Of a stretch of DNA of 64,000 bases, positions 28,489 through 37,835 are shown one piece after another. The stretch is from assembly GCF_003807585.1 (NCBI RefSeq), contig NZ_RMBX01000001.1, positions 434,001 through 498,000 of the forward strand, given 5' to 3'. Position numbers and translations under genes: made by a program. Under the pieces are notes generated by a model. That model did no database searches. It was not told the origin of the DNA and worked only from the letters and a program-made list of their open reading frames with translations. The first letter of the stretch is position 1; every line of letters begins with the position of its first letter. The stretch is from Chitinophaga barathri (GTDB lineage: Bacteria > Bacteroidota > Bacteroidia > Chitinophagales > Chitinophagaceae).

Positions 28489-29253
28489 ATGGAAATATTG
28501 ATCATCGAAGACGAACAATTAGGCGCCGAAAAGCTGATGCGCCTGCTCACATCCATCGACTCATCCATCCAGGTAGTCGGCAATACCCGTAGTATTAAAT
28601 CGTCGGTGGAGTGGCTGCTACAACACGAACATCCTGATATTATCCTTATGGATATTGAACTGACAGACGGGCAGAGTTTTGAAATATTCAACCATGTGAC
28701 CATAAAAAGCATGGTCATATTCACGACTTCTTACGACGAATATGCTTTACAGGCATTTAAAGTGAACAGCGTTGATTACCTTTTAAAACCCATCAAAAGA
28801 GAGGAATTAAAAAATGCACTGGATAAGTTCCAGCAGTGGCAGCAAAAGTTCACTTCCACTTCGCTGAGCATCGAGCACCTAATTAATGAATTGAAACAAC
28901 AACAATCTAAGATCTGGCGTTCGCGTTTTCTTGTAAAGCAGGGGCAAAAGCTGGTATCTGTTGAAACCTGTGATATTGCATATTTTTACGCTGATGGCAG
29001 GCTCAGTTATTTTATTACCCGGGACAAGCAGAAGCATGTACTGGACTATACCATCGAAGAACTGGAGCAAATGCTGGACCCTCAACAATTTTACCGTGCA
29101 AACCGTGCATTTCTGATACACATTAAGTCCGTCTTGCAGATACATAATTATTTCAATGGCAAATTAAAGCTGGAACTTAAGCCCGCTATTAATAAAGAGG
29201 TAATGATAAGCCGGGAAAAGGCGATGGAGTTCAAGGAGTGGATGGGAAAGTGA
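28489..29253 (+). CDS. LytTR-family response regulator
   Basis: The 254-residue protein has a receiver domain (1-120) with the acidic pair Glu7-Asp8, phosphorylation site Asp55 (IILMDIEL) and conserved Lys in LLKPIK. A C-terminal LytTR DNA-binding domain (about 140-250) follows. In it, the block FYRANRAFLIHIKSV is the usual signature. It is the partner of the kinase directly upstream. LytTR regulators bind direct repeats near the genes they control, often of the cell envelope; here no repeat pair could be assigned. The 96-bp gap to the convergent efflux gene is T-rich and holds no clear hairpin. Confidence 0.95.
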   Translation: MEILIIEDEQLGAEKLMRLLTSIDSSIQVVGNTRSIKSSVEWLLQHEHPDIILMDIELTDGQSFEIFNHVTIKSMVIFTTSYDEYALQAFKVNSVDYLLKPIKREELKNALDKFQQWQQKFTSTSLSIEHLINELKQQQSKIWRSRFLVKQGQKLVSVETCDIAYFYADGRLSYFITRDKQKHVLDYTIEELEQMLDPQQFYRANRAFLIHIKSVLQIHNYFNGKLKLELKPAINKEVMISREKAMEFKEWMGK

Positions 29254-29349
29254 ATGATAGCCACCTTACATCACTTAAAGAGATATGAAATTTTCTTTTT
29301 TTCTTCCTCTTCTTCTTTTATATGATCAGGTAGGATGCATTCCATAGGA

Positions 29350-30429
29350 TTATGATTTTATTTTCCAGACAGCAGTGGTTTCGGGTTTCCGTTCGTCTGT
29401 GCCTTTCACCAGAATGGTATCGCCAGGCTGGATGTCACCGAAAATCTCGATCCCTTTATCAGTCGTCATACCCTGGCGAACGTCTACCCATTGAGCTTTT
29501 CCGTACTTTACCCGGATAATGAATTTCCGTTCCTGTGTGGTAACGATGGCGGTTGGTGGTACAATCAACGATAATCCTTCACGCGACATGCCGAGTTTCA
29601 CGTAGGCGAAGGCACCCGCTTTAAGGGATTGGTCACGGTTGTCGGCGATGAACTCCCAGAGCTCCGTTCTGGTGGCGGGATCGATGGCGCCTGATTTACG
29701 CATTAGTTTTGCCGCGAATTGCCGTGTTGGGTAAGCATCCACGCGAAACGATATTTCCCTGATGTCTGGCATTGTGCTGACGTAAATTTCTGGTACAGCA
29801 GCGCGCAGGCGCAGTGTGGAATTGTTTTGAACGGTAAATAAAACCGTGCCTGGCCCCGTCATCGCGCCGGGATCGGCGAGCCTGGCAGTCACGATACCAT
29901 CGAAAGGTGCGGTGATGTGCAGGTATCCGGAAACGGCCTTGTAGGATTGCGCCTGTTTGGCGGCGGCAAGGAACGTCGCGCTGTCGGCTAGCATCTGCTG
30001 GCGCTGACGTTCGAGATCGGCAGGAGCAACAATGCCGGGTGTTTTTGCCTGGGAAGCCCGATAAAGTCTCTCGTAGTGGTCCTTGCTCGAATTCCATTTG
30101 GCTTTTTCGGATTGAATGGCGGCTTCGGATTCGGCGAGCCGGCTGTTGACTTCCGGTGCTTCGATCACGGCGAGCGTCTGGCCTTTCCGGATGTGGTCGC
30201 CCATTTCCACGTTCACTGTTTTTACGAAGCCTTGTACTTTACTATATAAATCTGCCTGTTCGAATGGTTTGAGTTCTGCAGGCAATTCGACCGTTTTGCG
30301 GGCGGTCTCTGTTTTTAGCAAAAAGACAAGCACCGTGTCTTGAGCGGGCTTTGATTGCCCGGCCGGTTTCTTTTCCCCGCCGCAGGCAGCCAGCAGGATA
30401 ATGGTGATAATACTCCAAATATGTCGCAT
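29350..30429 (-). CDS. RND efflux periplasmic adaptor (membrane-fusion) lipoprotein
   Basis: The 359-residue protein is the periplasmic bridge of a tripartite efflux pump. It has a lipoprotein signal (MRHIWSIITIILLAACGGEK), a lipoyl-like half (VQGFVKTVNVEMGDHIRKGQ, about 64-83), a coiled-coil hairpin (about 95-160), the second lipoyl half (GYLHITAPFDGIVTARL) and a beta-barrel part. I chose the ATG at 30429. The ATG at 30444 would overlap the transporter gene by 14 bp and add five residues. It is the third gene of the efflux operon, after the outer-membrane factor and the RND pump. Confidence 0.92.
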   Translation of the reverse strand: MRHIWSIITIILLAACGGEKKPAGQSKPAQDTVLVFLLKTETARKTVELPAELKPFEQADLYSKVQGFVKTVNVEMGDHIRKGQTLAVIEAPEVNSRLAESEAAIQSEKAKWNSSKDHYERLYRASQAKTPGIVAPADLERQRQQMLADSATFLAAAKQAQSYKAVSGYLHITAPFDGIVTARLADPGAMTGPGTVLFTVQNNSTLRLRAAVPEIYVSTMPDIREISFRVDAYPTRQFAAKLMRKSGAIDPATRTELWEFIADNRDQSLKAGAFAYVKLGMSREGLSLIVPPTAIVTTQERKFIIRVKYGKAQWVDVRQGMTTDKGIEIFGDIQPGDTILVKGTDERKPETTAVWKIKS

Positions 30430-30430
30430 G

Positions 30431-33400
30431 TTATTGATTGTCATAAGTTGAACTGTTTACGTCTTCGGGATCAAGTGAAACGGATGTATAAGCTTTTCTG
30501 CCCGCCATGGATTGATATACATGCGGCAGGAAAAAGAGTACGGAAATAGCGGAAAATGCGAGCCCGCCGATCACAGCGACGCCCAGCGGGGCCGTCTGAT
30601 CGCCGCCTTCACCTAACCCCAATGCCATCGGTATCATACCGGCGATCATGGCGAGGCTCGTCATGAGGATGGGCCGCAAGCGTGATTCAGCGGCATGCAT
30701 ATATCCACCGGGAAGGTGCTGCCGCCGCATTTGTTCTGCATTCGTCACATATAATACCGCATTGGCAATCGCCACGCCCACGGCCATGATGGTGCCCATG
30801 TATGATTGGATGTTCAGGGAATGGCCGGTGAGCAGCAGGAATACGAGCGAGCCCGCCACCACAGCCGGCACGATACAAAGCACGGCGAGAGCGGTGCGGA
30901 ACGACTGGAAGTATACCGCCATGACGAGTAATATCACGATTACGGCGATAAGCAAACCGGAGGCAAGACTGTCGAGCGTTTCGTGAAGCAGCACCGGTTG
31001 CCCGCGCAGCTGGATTTTAGACCCGTTCGCTGGTTTGCCGATCCCGGCGATCACCTGGTTCACTTTTTTGAATACGCCACCGAGATCTTCGCCATGTACG
31101 TTTGCGGTAATAGTGATATATCGTTGCTGGTTCAGGCGATCGTATTCCCCCGGTACCATCTGGCGCTTCCAGGCGGCTATTTCACCAAGATAATGGCTGC
31201 CGCCCGCTCCGCCGGAAACCGGGATGGCTTCCAGTTGCACCATGTTGTTCATGCGGTATTCGGGGTATTGCACCTGTATCTGGTAGGCGTTCCCACTGGC
31301 TTTATCTAGCCAGTAACTGGGTGAGGTGAAGCGGCTGGATGAAGTGGCGGCAGTTGTTGAACGAGCCACCTGGTCGCTGGTGATGCCCAGCTGCCCGGCT
31401 TTTACGCGGTCTACCTCCAGTTTGATAGCCGGGTAATCCATCGGCGTCGCTATCTGGAGATCACGGAGGGAAGTAATTTCCCGCAGGCGCTGTAGGAGTT
31501 CCTGAGCAGTTTTGCGGCCTTCGGTTAGGTTGCGGTTGATGACGGCAATCTCCACGGGATTCGTACTGCCGAGGTTTAGCACCTGCTCCACGATGTCACC
31601 GGGCTCGAATGAAATGCCTGCGCCCGGCATGGACTGTGCCGCAGCCGCGCGCAGTTTTTCCTTGTATTGAGTAATCGGAATAACGCTGCGCTTCAGTTTG
31701 ATGCGGGTGACAGATTCGTGGGGGCCTCCTGTCCACAGGTGAATGTAATTTACGGGATAACTCGAAGGCTGGGTGCCGACAAATGCTGAGGTGATGTCTG
31801 TATTACCGGCACCAACAATGCTGTCAGACAAAGCAAGCAACTTGCGGGTGGCGTCTTCCGTCCGTTCAAAACGGGTGCCCACGGGCAACCGGAGCCGCAC
31901 CTGTGCCTGGCCGCTGTCTGTTTCAGGAAACAGTTCCGTACCTGTTGCCATATACAGTATCCCCGCTGCCGCGATGGAAAACAGCATGTATGCAACCGAA
32001 AGAATGCCGCTTTTCCCATCCAGCCGGCGGCCGGCGGCGTTGTAACGCGTTTTCCAACCTTCCAGCCAGGCAATTTCCTTGCCTGCCGCATGTTCGGGCA
32101 GCAGTTTGCTGGCCAGCACTGGCACAAATGTTTGCGACAGCAGGAAAGATGCAATCATGGCAAAACCGACGGCCAGCGAAAGTGGCAGAAACATGGCTTT
32201 GGGTACTCCCGTCATAAAAAGAGCCGGCACAAACACAGCCAGTATGCTCAGCAGGATGAGGAGCTTTGGCGCCGCAATTTCCCGGCACGCGTCCAGGATG
32301 GCGCGGGCTTTACCTTTGCCCAGTTCCGCATGCCGGTGAATATTCTCTACTGTTACCGTCGCCTCATCCACCAAAATTCCCACCGATAATGCCAGGCCGC
32401 CCAGCGTCATGATGTTGATGGTTTGGCCGGCGAGATACAACAGGGTGGCTGAGCTCAGCAACGCCAGCGGTATAGTGAGGATAACAATCAGGGCACTGCG
32501 GCGGTCACCAAGAAAGATCAGCACCATCAGGCCGGTGAGCAGGGCGCCGAGCCCGCCTTCGAACAGCAGGCTTTTGAGGGAGTTCACCACATAGCCCGAT
32601 TGATCAAAGGCGTAGGTAACTTTTATATCGTCCGGGATAGCGGCCTGCATGTCCGGCAGCGCTGCTTTCACCCGCTGCACCACCTCCCAGGTGGAAGCAT
32701 CCGCGCGTTTGGTAACTGGAATATAAACCGATCGTTTACCGTTGACGAGCGCGTAACTGGTCGTCACATCAGCCCCCATACTCACCTGCGCAACGTCTTT
32801 CACATACACGGCGGGGCCTGCACCGAGTTGAAGCGGCATGTTCTGCAAATCTTCCAGTGTTTCAATCATGCTGTTTTGCGGCGTGAGGTACGTGGTATCG
32901 CCCATCCGCAGATTCCCCGCCGGCGCGATGGTGTTAAAACGCGCCAACGACTGCACTACCTGGTCGGGCGACAGGTTATGCCCGCGGATCTTTTCCGGAT
33001 CAACCGTGATGAGCACCGTTTTCTGGTTGCCGCCAAACGGCGGCGGTGCTGAAACACCTGGCAGGGTGGAGAACATGGGGCGCACCCGGAACAGCGCCAG
33101 GTCGGATATCTCGCTTAGGGAGCGGGCTTCGGAACTGAACACCAGCTGCCCCACCGGTACGCTGCCTGCATCGAAGCGGGTAATGAACGGCGGCACTGTG
33201 CCGGGCGGCATAAATGCGCGGGAGCGGTTCACGTAACCTACTACTTCCGCCATCGCCTGCGCCATGTCGGTCCCCTCGTTAAATTCCAGTTTGATGATGG
33301 CGGCGCCCTGGATGCTGCGCGATTCCACATATTTTACGCCGGTAATGTAAAGGAAGTGGTATTCGTAATAGGAAGTGACCAATCCTTCCATCTGTTCCGG

Positions 33401-33565
33401 TGATAGACCGCCGTAAGGCTGCGCTACGTATACAACCGGCAGGCCCAGTTTTGGAAAGATGTCCACTTTTGCATTCCGGATAGAAAGGAATGAAAAGAAA
33501 CAGATGGCGATCACGGACACCAGGATGGTTACTGGATGCCGCAAAGCGGCGGTAATAAGTTTCAT
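30431..33565 (-). CDS. RND-family inner-membrane efflux transporter
   Basis: The 1044-residue protein has the standard RND layout: one membrane helix near residues 10-30, a large periplasmic loop, six helices, then the same again. In the fourth helix, the proton-relay region reads GILVDEATVTVENIHRH, so a Glu follows the first Asp where AcrB has Asp-Asp. The pump exports small compounds through the adaptor and outer-membrane factor encoded beside it, using the proton gradient. The start lies 4 bp after the stop of the outer-membrane factor gene. Substrate cannot be told from the sequence; it belongs to the hydrophobe/amphiphile-like group rather than the heavy-metal group by general appearance. 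Confidence 0.93.
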   Translation of the reverse strand: MKLITAALRHPVTILVSVIAICFFSFLSIRNAKVDIFPKLGLPVVYVAQPYGGLSPEQMEGLVTSYYEYHFLYITGVKYVESRSIQGAAIIKLEFNEGTDMAQAMAEVVGYVNRSRAFMPPGTVPPFITRFDAGSVPVGQLVFSSEARSLSEISDLALFRVRPMFSTLPGVSAPPPFGGNQKTVLITVDPEKIRGHNLSPDQVVQSLARFNTIAPAGNLRMGDTTYLTPQNSMIETLEDLQNMPLQLGAGPAVYVKDVAQVSMGADVTTSYALVNGKRSVYIPVTKRADASTWEVVQRVKAALPDMQAAIPDDIKVTYAFDQSGYVVNSLKSLLFEGGLGALLTGLMVLIFLGDRRSALIVILTIPLALLSSATLLYLAGQTINIMTLGGLALSVGILVDEATVTVENIHRHAELGKGKARAILDACREIAAPKLLILLSILAVFVPALFMTGVPKAMFLPLSLAVGFAMIASFLLSQTFVPVLASKLLPEHAAGKEIAWLEGWKTRYNAAGRRLDGKSGILSVAYMLFSIAAAGILYMATGTELFPETDSGQAQVRLRLPVGTRFERTEDATRKLLALSDSIVGAGNTDITSAFVGTQPSSYPVNYIHLWTGGPHESVTRIKLKRSVIPITQYKEKLRAAAAQSMPGAGISFEPGDIVEQVLNLGSTNPVEIAVINRNLTEGRKTAQELLQRLREITSLRDLQIATPMDYPAIKLEVDRVKAGQLGITSDQVARSTTAATSSSRFTSPSYWLDKASGNAYQIQVQYPEYRMNNMVQLEAIPVSGGAGGSHYLGEIAAWKRQMVPGEYDRLNQQRYITITANVHGEDLGGVFKKVNQVIAGIGKPANGSKIQLRGQPVLLHETLDSLASGLLIAVIVILLVMAVYFQSFRTALAVLCIVPAVVAGSLVFLLLTGHSLNIQSYMGTIMAVGVAIANAVLYVTNAEQMRRQHLPGGYMHAAESRLRPILMTSLAMIAGMIPMALGLGEGGDQTAPLGVAVIGGLAFSAISVLFFLPHVYQSMAGRKAYTSVSLDPEDVNSSTYDNQ

Positions 33566-33569
33566 AAAA

Positions 33570-34946
33570 TTATTTCAGCGTGTCTGTGAGTGTTTCAATG
33601 TTTCCTTGTGCAACGGAGATGTCCAGCAGCGAACGCCAGACCTGCAACGTGGCACCGGCCTGTGCAGCTTCCGCTCGAAGCAGGTCTAGCTGGCCCTGCA
33701 TGAGACGGGTATAATCTACCAGCCCGCTTTCATAACTGATCCGCAGGCCCTCATAGGCAAAACGGGCGGCTTCCGTTTGGACAGAGGATTTACGGGCGAT
33801 CTCACTGTTCTGCTCAAATGCCAGCTGCGCTTTTTCGAGTTGTGTGCGCAGGTTGAGCCTTGTTTGCTCCAGGCGCGCTTCCTCTGCCTTCAACAGCGAG
33901 CGGTATTGATTTTTGCGGATATTGGTACGTGTAAAACCTAATAAGGGAAAACTCAATTGAATCCCGGCGCCATAATTACGGTGCGAAAGCGACCAGCCGT
34001 CAGACTTTGTAACCGTACCATCAGCAGCTACCCCGGACCCGCGGGCATAAGCATTGGCCCATACGTCGAACCGGGGCCGCCATTCCCGTTGTACTTCCTT
34101 CAGCGACGCCTTGCGTACTTCCACCCGCGACACGGCGACCTGTAGCGCGGGATGCGCGGGATCAGTTTCCGCTCCGCCCGAAGTTCCCGGAAGCTCCCGT
34201 ATGAATGCTGTATCTGATAGTACGATGTTTTGCGGTGTGGAAGAAAGGCCGGTAAGGCGGATCAACTCTGCCGTCTGATCAAAAAAGCGCCGGCGCAGTG
34301 TGAGAATGTCCATTTCCGCCTGGGCAAGCGCCGACTGGAATTGCATGGTATCTATTCCAGGCTTCAGCCCTTCGCGGGCAAGTACCAGCGCTTGTTCCAG
34401 CCCGGTTTTGGTCCGGTCGATATTGCCCTGGTAACTGCGGGTGAGTGAATAGAGATATGCGGCGTCGAGATAGGTAACAATGATGGCGTATTGTTCCCGG
34501 AAAAGCTCGTCGTTATATTCGCTGGCAGCCAGCCGATATTGACTGGCTGCTTTCTCCGCCGCTGCCTGCCGCTGACCGAAAGTCAGCGGTTCCCATTTCA
34601 GTAAAGCGGATAGCACCGTGCCCGGCACTGGGTCGAATGTGTTTCCAGTGGAAGGAGGTCCGCTGATGGGGAGAAATAGTCCTGGATATGTAAGACCGGT
34701 AATATTATTGTACGTAGCATATCCTGCCTGGTAGCCTGCGGTGAGCTCAGGAACAAGGGTATTTTTTATCAGGTCGCCGTACTTTGCGGCGGCATTTGTT
34801 TCCTCACGGAAAACTTTGAGCGCCGGAGCTTGCGCAGCTGCGGTGCTGAGGGCTTCCCGGAGGGATAAGGGTTGGTGCTGTGCTTTCAGCACGAGTGAAA
34901 CCGCCAAAAGAATGCCCGTGGCGGATAAAACCTTAAAAAACTTCAT
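33570..34946 (-). CDS. TolC-like outer-membrane efflux factor
   Basis: The 458-residue product has a signal peptide (MKFFKVLSATGILLAVSLVL) and two internally similar OEP halves of long helices with strand pairs. Examples are SLREALSTAAAQAPALKVFR near the start and EGLRISYESGLVDYTRLMQG near the end. It forms the trimeric exit duct of the pump. I chose the ATG at 34946; the longer frame to 34985 only adds residues before the signal. It is the first of the three efflux genes. Two 12-bp direct repeats at 35023-35054 lie 77 bp before the start and are the likely binding site of the AraC-family regulator encoded just upstream. Confidence 0.9.
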   Translation of the reverse strand: MKFFKVLSATGILLAVSLVLKAQHQPLSLREALSTAAAQAPALKVFREETNAAAKYGDLIKNTLVPELTAGYQAGYATYNNITGLTYPGLFLPISGPPSTGNTFDPVPGTVLSALLKWEPLTFGQRQAAAEKAASQYRLAASEYNDELFREQYAIIVTYLDAAYLYSLTRSYQGNIDRTKTGLEQALVLAREGLKPGIDTMQFQSALAQAEMDILTLRRRFFDQTAELIRLTGLSSTPQNIVLSDTAFIRELPGTSGGAETDPAHPALQVAVSRVEVRKASLKEVQREWRPRFDVWANAYARGSGVAADGTVTKSDGWSLSHRNYGAGIQLSFPLLGFTRTNIRKNQYRSLLKAEEARLEQTRLNLRTQLEKAQLAFEQNSEIARKSSVQTEAARFAYEGLRISYESGLVDYTRLMQGQLDLLRAEAAQAGATLQVWRSLLDISVAQGNIETLTDTLK

Positions 34947-35022
34947 GGTTTGTTTTTGATGCATGAATGGCAATACAGTAGCCATTCGCCGGGCACAAAA
35001 GTATGTTAAGCCGGTAGGGTTA

Positions 35023-35054
35023 TATGGTATATTTGAAAATGTTATGGTATATTT
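35023..35054 (-). promoter_or_regulatory. Direct-repeat pair, likely AraC-family operator for the efflux operon
   Basis: On the plus strand TATGGTATATTT occurs at 35023-35034 and 35043-35054, exactly 20 bp apart (AAATATACCATA on the minus, coding strand). Direct half-sites at about two helical turns are usual for AraC-family proteins. The pair lies between the AraC-family gene and the first efflux gene. Confidence 0.65.
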
Positions 35055-35869
35055 TATGAGGTCTTGTACTGCAGCGGGGTTGTACCGGCGTGACGCTTAA
35101 AGAATTTCACGAAATGGGATGTGTCGTTGAAGTTGAGTAGCATAGAAATCTCGGAAACATTTTTATGGGTATAACGTAAAAGGCGTTTTGCTTCGTTGGT
35201 GATGTGTTCGGCGATCACTTCCGCTGCCGATTGGTTGACGGCTTTCCTGCACGCGGCGTTGAGATTTTGGGGGGTTGTGTTGAGCAGGGCGGCGAAATCC
35301 GCTACTTTCATTTTGGCAGGTTTCTCCGGCAGCAGGCCAATGAAGGTTTCATACAGTTCATGCCTTACCGGTTTCCGGGAAGAATAAACGTCTGCCGAAT
35401 CCATGATCTTCGCCAGCAATGCCTTTATCAGTCCTTCTTTCATGAGGAAAGACAGGTTGGAAGTGGCGTTATTTTCAATGGTCAGTAATTCAAATATCCG
35501 GTTCAGCGACGGCGCTTCTTCCGTATACAGACATGGAAACCGGCTCACCTGCTGGATGAGCAGCGGGAGTTCATTGTCCAGGCTTCGCTCAGTAAAACTG
35601 TTTTTGAGGATCAAAACGAAACCTTCAGGCTCGGTTTGGATATCCCAGCTGTGTACCTGGTCGTAGGAAATGAAGAAAAGAACATTGGGGCGGATCTCAT
35701 ATTGTATCCCGTCTATCCAGTGGAAGCCCGATCCTCTAGTAAGAAAAATAATTTCAAAGTATTGTTTATGTTTATGCGGTTCCGTTTTCCAGGATGTTTT
35801 TCTGAAGGGCTCAGCTTTTATATGATTGCTGGCAGCAATCTTGTTTTTAACGGGGATTGAATTTTCCAT
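35054..35869 (-). CDS. AraC-family transcriptional regulator
   Basis: The 271-residue protein has an N-terminal cupin-like sensing domain (about 15-130, with EPHKHKQYFEIIFLTRGSG). The C-terminal AraC DNA-binding domain (about 170-270) has two helix-turn-helix units, the second in VSEISMLLNFNDTSHFVKFF and ending in AGTTPLQYK. It is 107 bp before the efflux operon on the same strand, so it probably controls or is co-transcribed with it. The repeats at 35023-35054 begin at its stop codon. The inducer is unknown. A compound exported by the pump would be the usual arrangement. Confidence 0.92.
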   Translation of the reverse strand: MENSIPVKNKIAASNHIKAEPFRKTSWKTEPHKHKQYFEIIFLTRGSGFHWIDGIQYEIRPNVLFFISYDQVHSWDIQTEPEGFVLILKNSFTERSLDNELPLLIQQVSRFPCLYTEEAPSLNRIFELLTIENNATSNLSFLMKEGLIKALLAKIMDSADVYSSRKPVRHELYETFIGLLPEKPAKMKVADFAALLNTTPQNLNAACRKAVNQSAAEVIAEHITNEAKRLLRYTHKNVSEISMLLNFNDTSHFVKFFKRHAGTTPLQYKTS

Positions 35870-36026
35870 CTGCTAATTAAATGCACTGAGATGCCGACCA
35901 GACACACCAGACATACTGTCCATAATTATACAAAATATTACCCCAAAAATATAAATACAATTTAAAGAAAGCTCTTATTTCCAGATACAGAATTTTTTCC
36001 TGATTTTAGCTATAAACTCTATTACC

Positions 36027-36470
36027 TTGAACAAACTCCTTCAAAAAATAGCCCCCTTAGGATTAATCCTGCTGCTCGGCTGCCTGTTGCTTTTTCATTT
36101 TGCCGTTATTTCCGGCATGCTGCCGTTTGATATGATCTGGGGCGGACAACTGCAAACGCAGGCACAAATGATCAGGCAGGAAATTATTGCCATTGCATTC
36201 ATCCTGGTTTTTCTGATTGTCGCCCTTTGCAAAGCGGAATTACTTCCAGTGAAAGCGCCGGTCAGGATGATCAATGTATTGTTGTGGATAATGGCCGTCT
36301 TCTTTTTACTCAATTCCGTGGCTAATATCTTGTCGGAAAACAACCTGGAACGATTGATCTTCACACCTATCAGCCTTCTACTTTTTATTTTCTGCGTTAT
36401 CCTTGCCCGGGGAAATGCCGCCCGGAAAAATAAAATTTCTCCGGGGAACACAACCCAGGCACCTTTGTAA
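36027..36470 (+). CDS. Small membrane protein with four predicted helices, TTG start
   Basis: The 147-residue product begins at a TTG; I found no better in-frame ATG close upstream. Hydrophobic segments at about 9-29, 51-68, 83-103 and 112-127 suggest four membrane helices. The charged C-terminus (NAARKNKISPGN) is probably cytoplasmic. The layout is like many small uncharacterised Bacteroidota membrane proteins and I name no family. It is a lone plus-strand gene followed by a bidirectional terminator at 36489-36510, so it is probably its own transcript. Confidence 0.72.
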   Translation: MNKLLQKIAPLGLILLLGCLLLFHFAVISGMLPFDMIWGGQLQTQAQMIRQEIIAIAFILVFLIVALCKAELLPVKAPVRMINVLLWIMAVFFLLNSVANILSENNLERLIFTPISLLLFIFCVILARGNAARKNKISPGNTTQAPL

Positions 36471-36488
36471 TGCCATACCTCGGAAAAA

Positions 36489-36510
36489 ATCCCGGCAATA
36501 ATGCCGGGAT
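36489..36510. terminator. Bidirectional terminator between convergent genes
   Basis: ATCCCGGCA (36489-36497) and TGCCGGGAT (36502-36510) form a perfect 9-bp GC-rich stem with a 4-nt loop. Six A residues precede it, giving a T-run for minus-strand transcripts of locus A. CATTTTC follows for the plus-strand gene. Confidence 0.8.
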
Positions 36511-36555
36511 CATTTTCACATACAGGATTCCACTAACTAAGCGTTCCAATTTCTA

Positions 36556-37824
36556 TTACACAAAAGATTTCATAATTTTCAAACAATCATCATACCGGGC
36601 GTCTACCGTTTTCCTGGCATCTTTTACCTTTTTCAGGGCAGCCTGGTAATTTTCGTGAATTTCCAATAACCGCTCCGTGATCTGCTCCCCAGTCGTATCG
36701 TCTATCTCAAAAACCCAGTCATTGAAGCCCAGATCATAATACATTTGTCCTTTTATCGTATCGGTTGGCTGGCGCAGGTAGAAACTGGGTGTTCCGTTTG
36801 CCGCTGCTATAATGGGCGAATGGCATTCAAAACTCAACACCGCACTGGCTTTTTCATAAACAGAAGCCGCCTCGTCTGGCAGCCAGTAATCATGCGTGAC
36901 GATAAACGGCTTGATCTCTTCCGGCAGCGGATCGATCAGCAGTTCTTTCATGATATCCACCTCGTAGGTCATTTCCGGGCATACCAGTATCTTGTTGCCC
37001 GTTTTTTTCACCCATGCGATCATCGCCGTACGTAATTTGGCATGGTCTATTTCCTTGTATTGCTCATTGACTTCATCCACCTGTTTTATCTTTTCATCGG
37101 ACCAGCCAGCCCTGTTCGGGTTGATCCTGTAATAAGGCGTGTACCGCAGGCGTGGAATGGCGCAGATGAATTTCCTGGGCAGCAGGCCGTTTTTCGCCAT
37201 AAATTCCCCTGCCTTGGTTTTATCGTGTATATCCAGCACAAACGTGGCATCAGGGGCAAACGCGATATGTTTTCCTTCCAGTCCGTTCTTCTTCAGCACC
37301 GCTATCGAAGCGGTTTCGCGGGTAAAAATAAACGAAGATTTTTCCAGCAGGGCTTTTAGGGCAGGGGGCACGTCCTGTATGGTGACTCCAAATATACCGA
37401 ACCCTTTATCCGTATTTTTATTCCAGCAGCGTAAGTTCTCAGCCGCAACCACCGAAGGGCCGGAGCCGTGAATAAAAAAGTCCGCCTCTTTGAATGCCAG
37501 CTCCAGTTCCGGTGACTGCAATGCATAATCCTTATCAAATTTGCCGTGAATGATCTGCACGTCCGGGTAGTGCTTATGTAGCATGGCGTCCGACATTTCA
37601 CTGTCCGTTCTTTTCCAAAGAATGATCCTGGCATTTTTCATCCTGCTTTTCAGCAGTGCGATCAATCCGGGCGTATGAGCGATATCGCCGATGTTCACAT
37701 CCTGCCAGCCCGATACCAGTAGCAATACTGGATCCTTTTTTCCTGTCGCTTTCAGGATATGCGGTATCAGCAATGAACCTGCGGCCATTGCCGCGGTTTT
37801 TTGTATAAAATCTCTGCGTTTCAT
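36556..37824 (-). CDS. Exported polysaccharide pyruvyl transferase-family protein (locus A)
   Basis: The 422-residue product carries a twin-arginine-like leader (MKRRDFIQKTAAMAAGSLLI), then a pyruvyl-transferase-family fold. The block VSGWQDVNIGDIAHTPGLIA near 37-56 is the usual start, and FIHGSGPSVVAAENLRCW near 113-130 the usual glycine-rich stretch. The family transfers pyruvate from phosphoenolpyruvate to sugars in the cytoplasm, so an exported member must do something else, or act before export. It follows the susD stop by 11 bp and is the last gene of locus A, which makes it part of glycan handling. I would call it pyruvyl-transferase-like rather than claim the reaction. Confidence 0.8.
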   Translation of the reverse strand: MKRRDFIQKTAAMAAGSLLIPHILKATGKKDPVLLLVSGWQDVNIGDIAHTPGLIALLKSRMKNARIILWKRTDSEMSDAMLHKHYPDVQIIHGKFDKDYALQSPELELAFKEADFFIHGSGPSVVAAENLRCWNKNTDKGFGIFGVTIQDVPPALKALLEKSSFIFTRETASIAVLKKNGLEGKHIAFAPDATFVLDIHDKTKAGEFMAKNGLLPRKFICAIPRLRYTPYYRINPNRAGWSDEKIKQVDEVNEQYKEIDHAKLRTAMIAWVKKTGNKILVCPEMTYEVDIMKELLIDPLPEEIKPFIVTHDYWLPDEAASVYEKASAVLSFECHSPIIAAANGTPSFYLRQPTDTIKGQMYYDLGFNDWVFEIDDTTGEQITERLLEIHENYQAALKKVKDARKTVDARYDDCLKIMKSFV

Positions 37825-37835
37825 AAATAATAATA

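Noticed and set aside
35870-36026. A promoter or gene in the gap between the AraC-family and small-membrane-protein genes
   Set aside because: The AT-rich gap surely holds promoters, but no element could be fixed with confidence.
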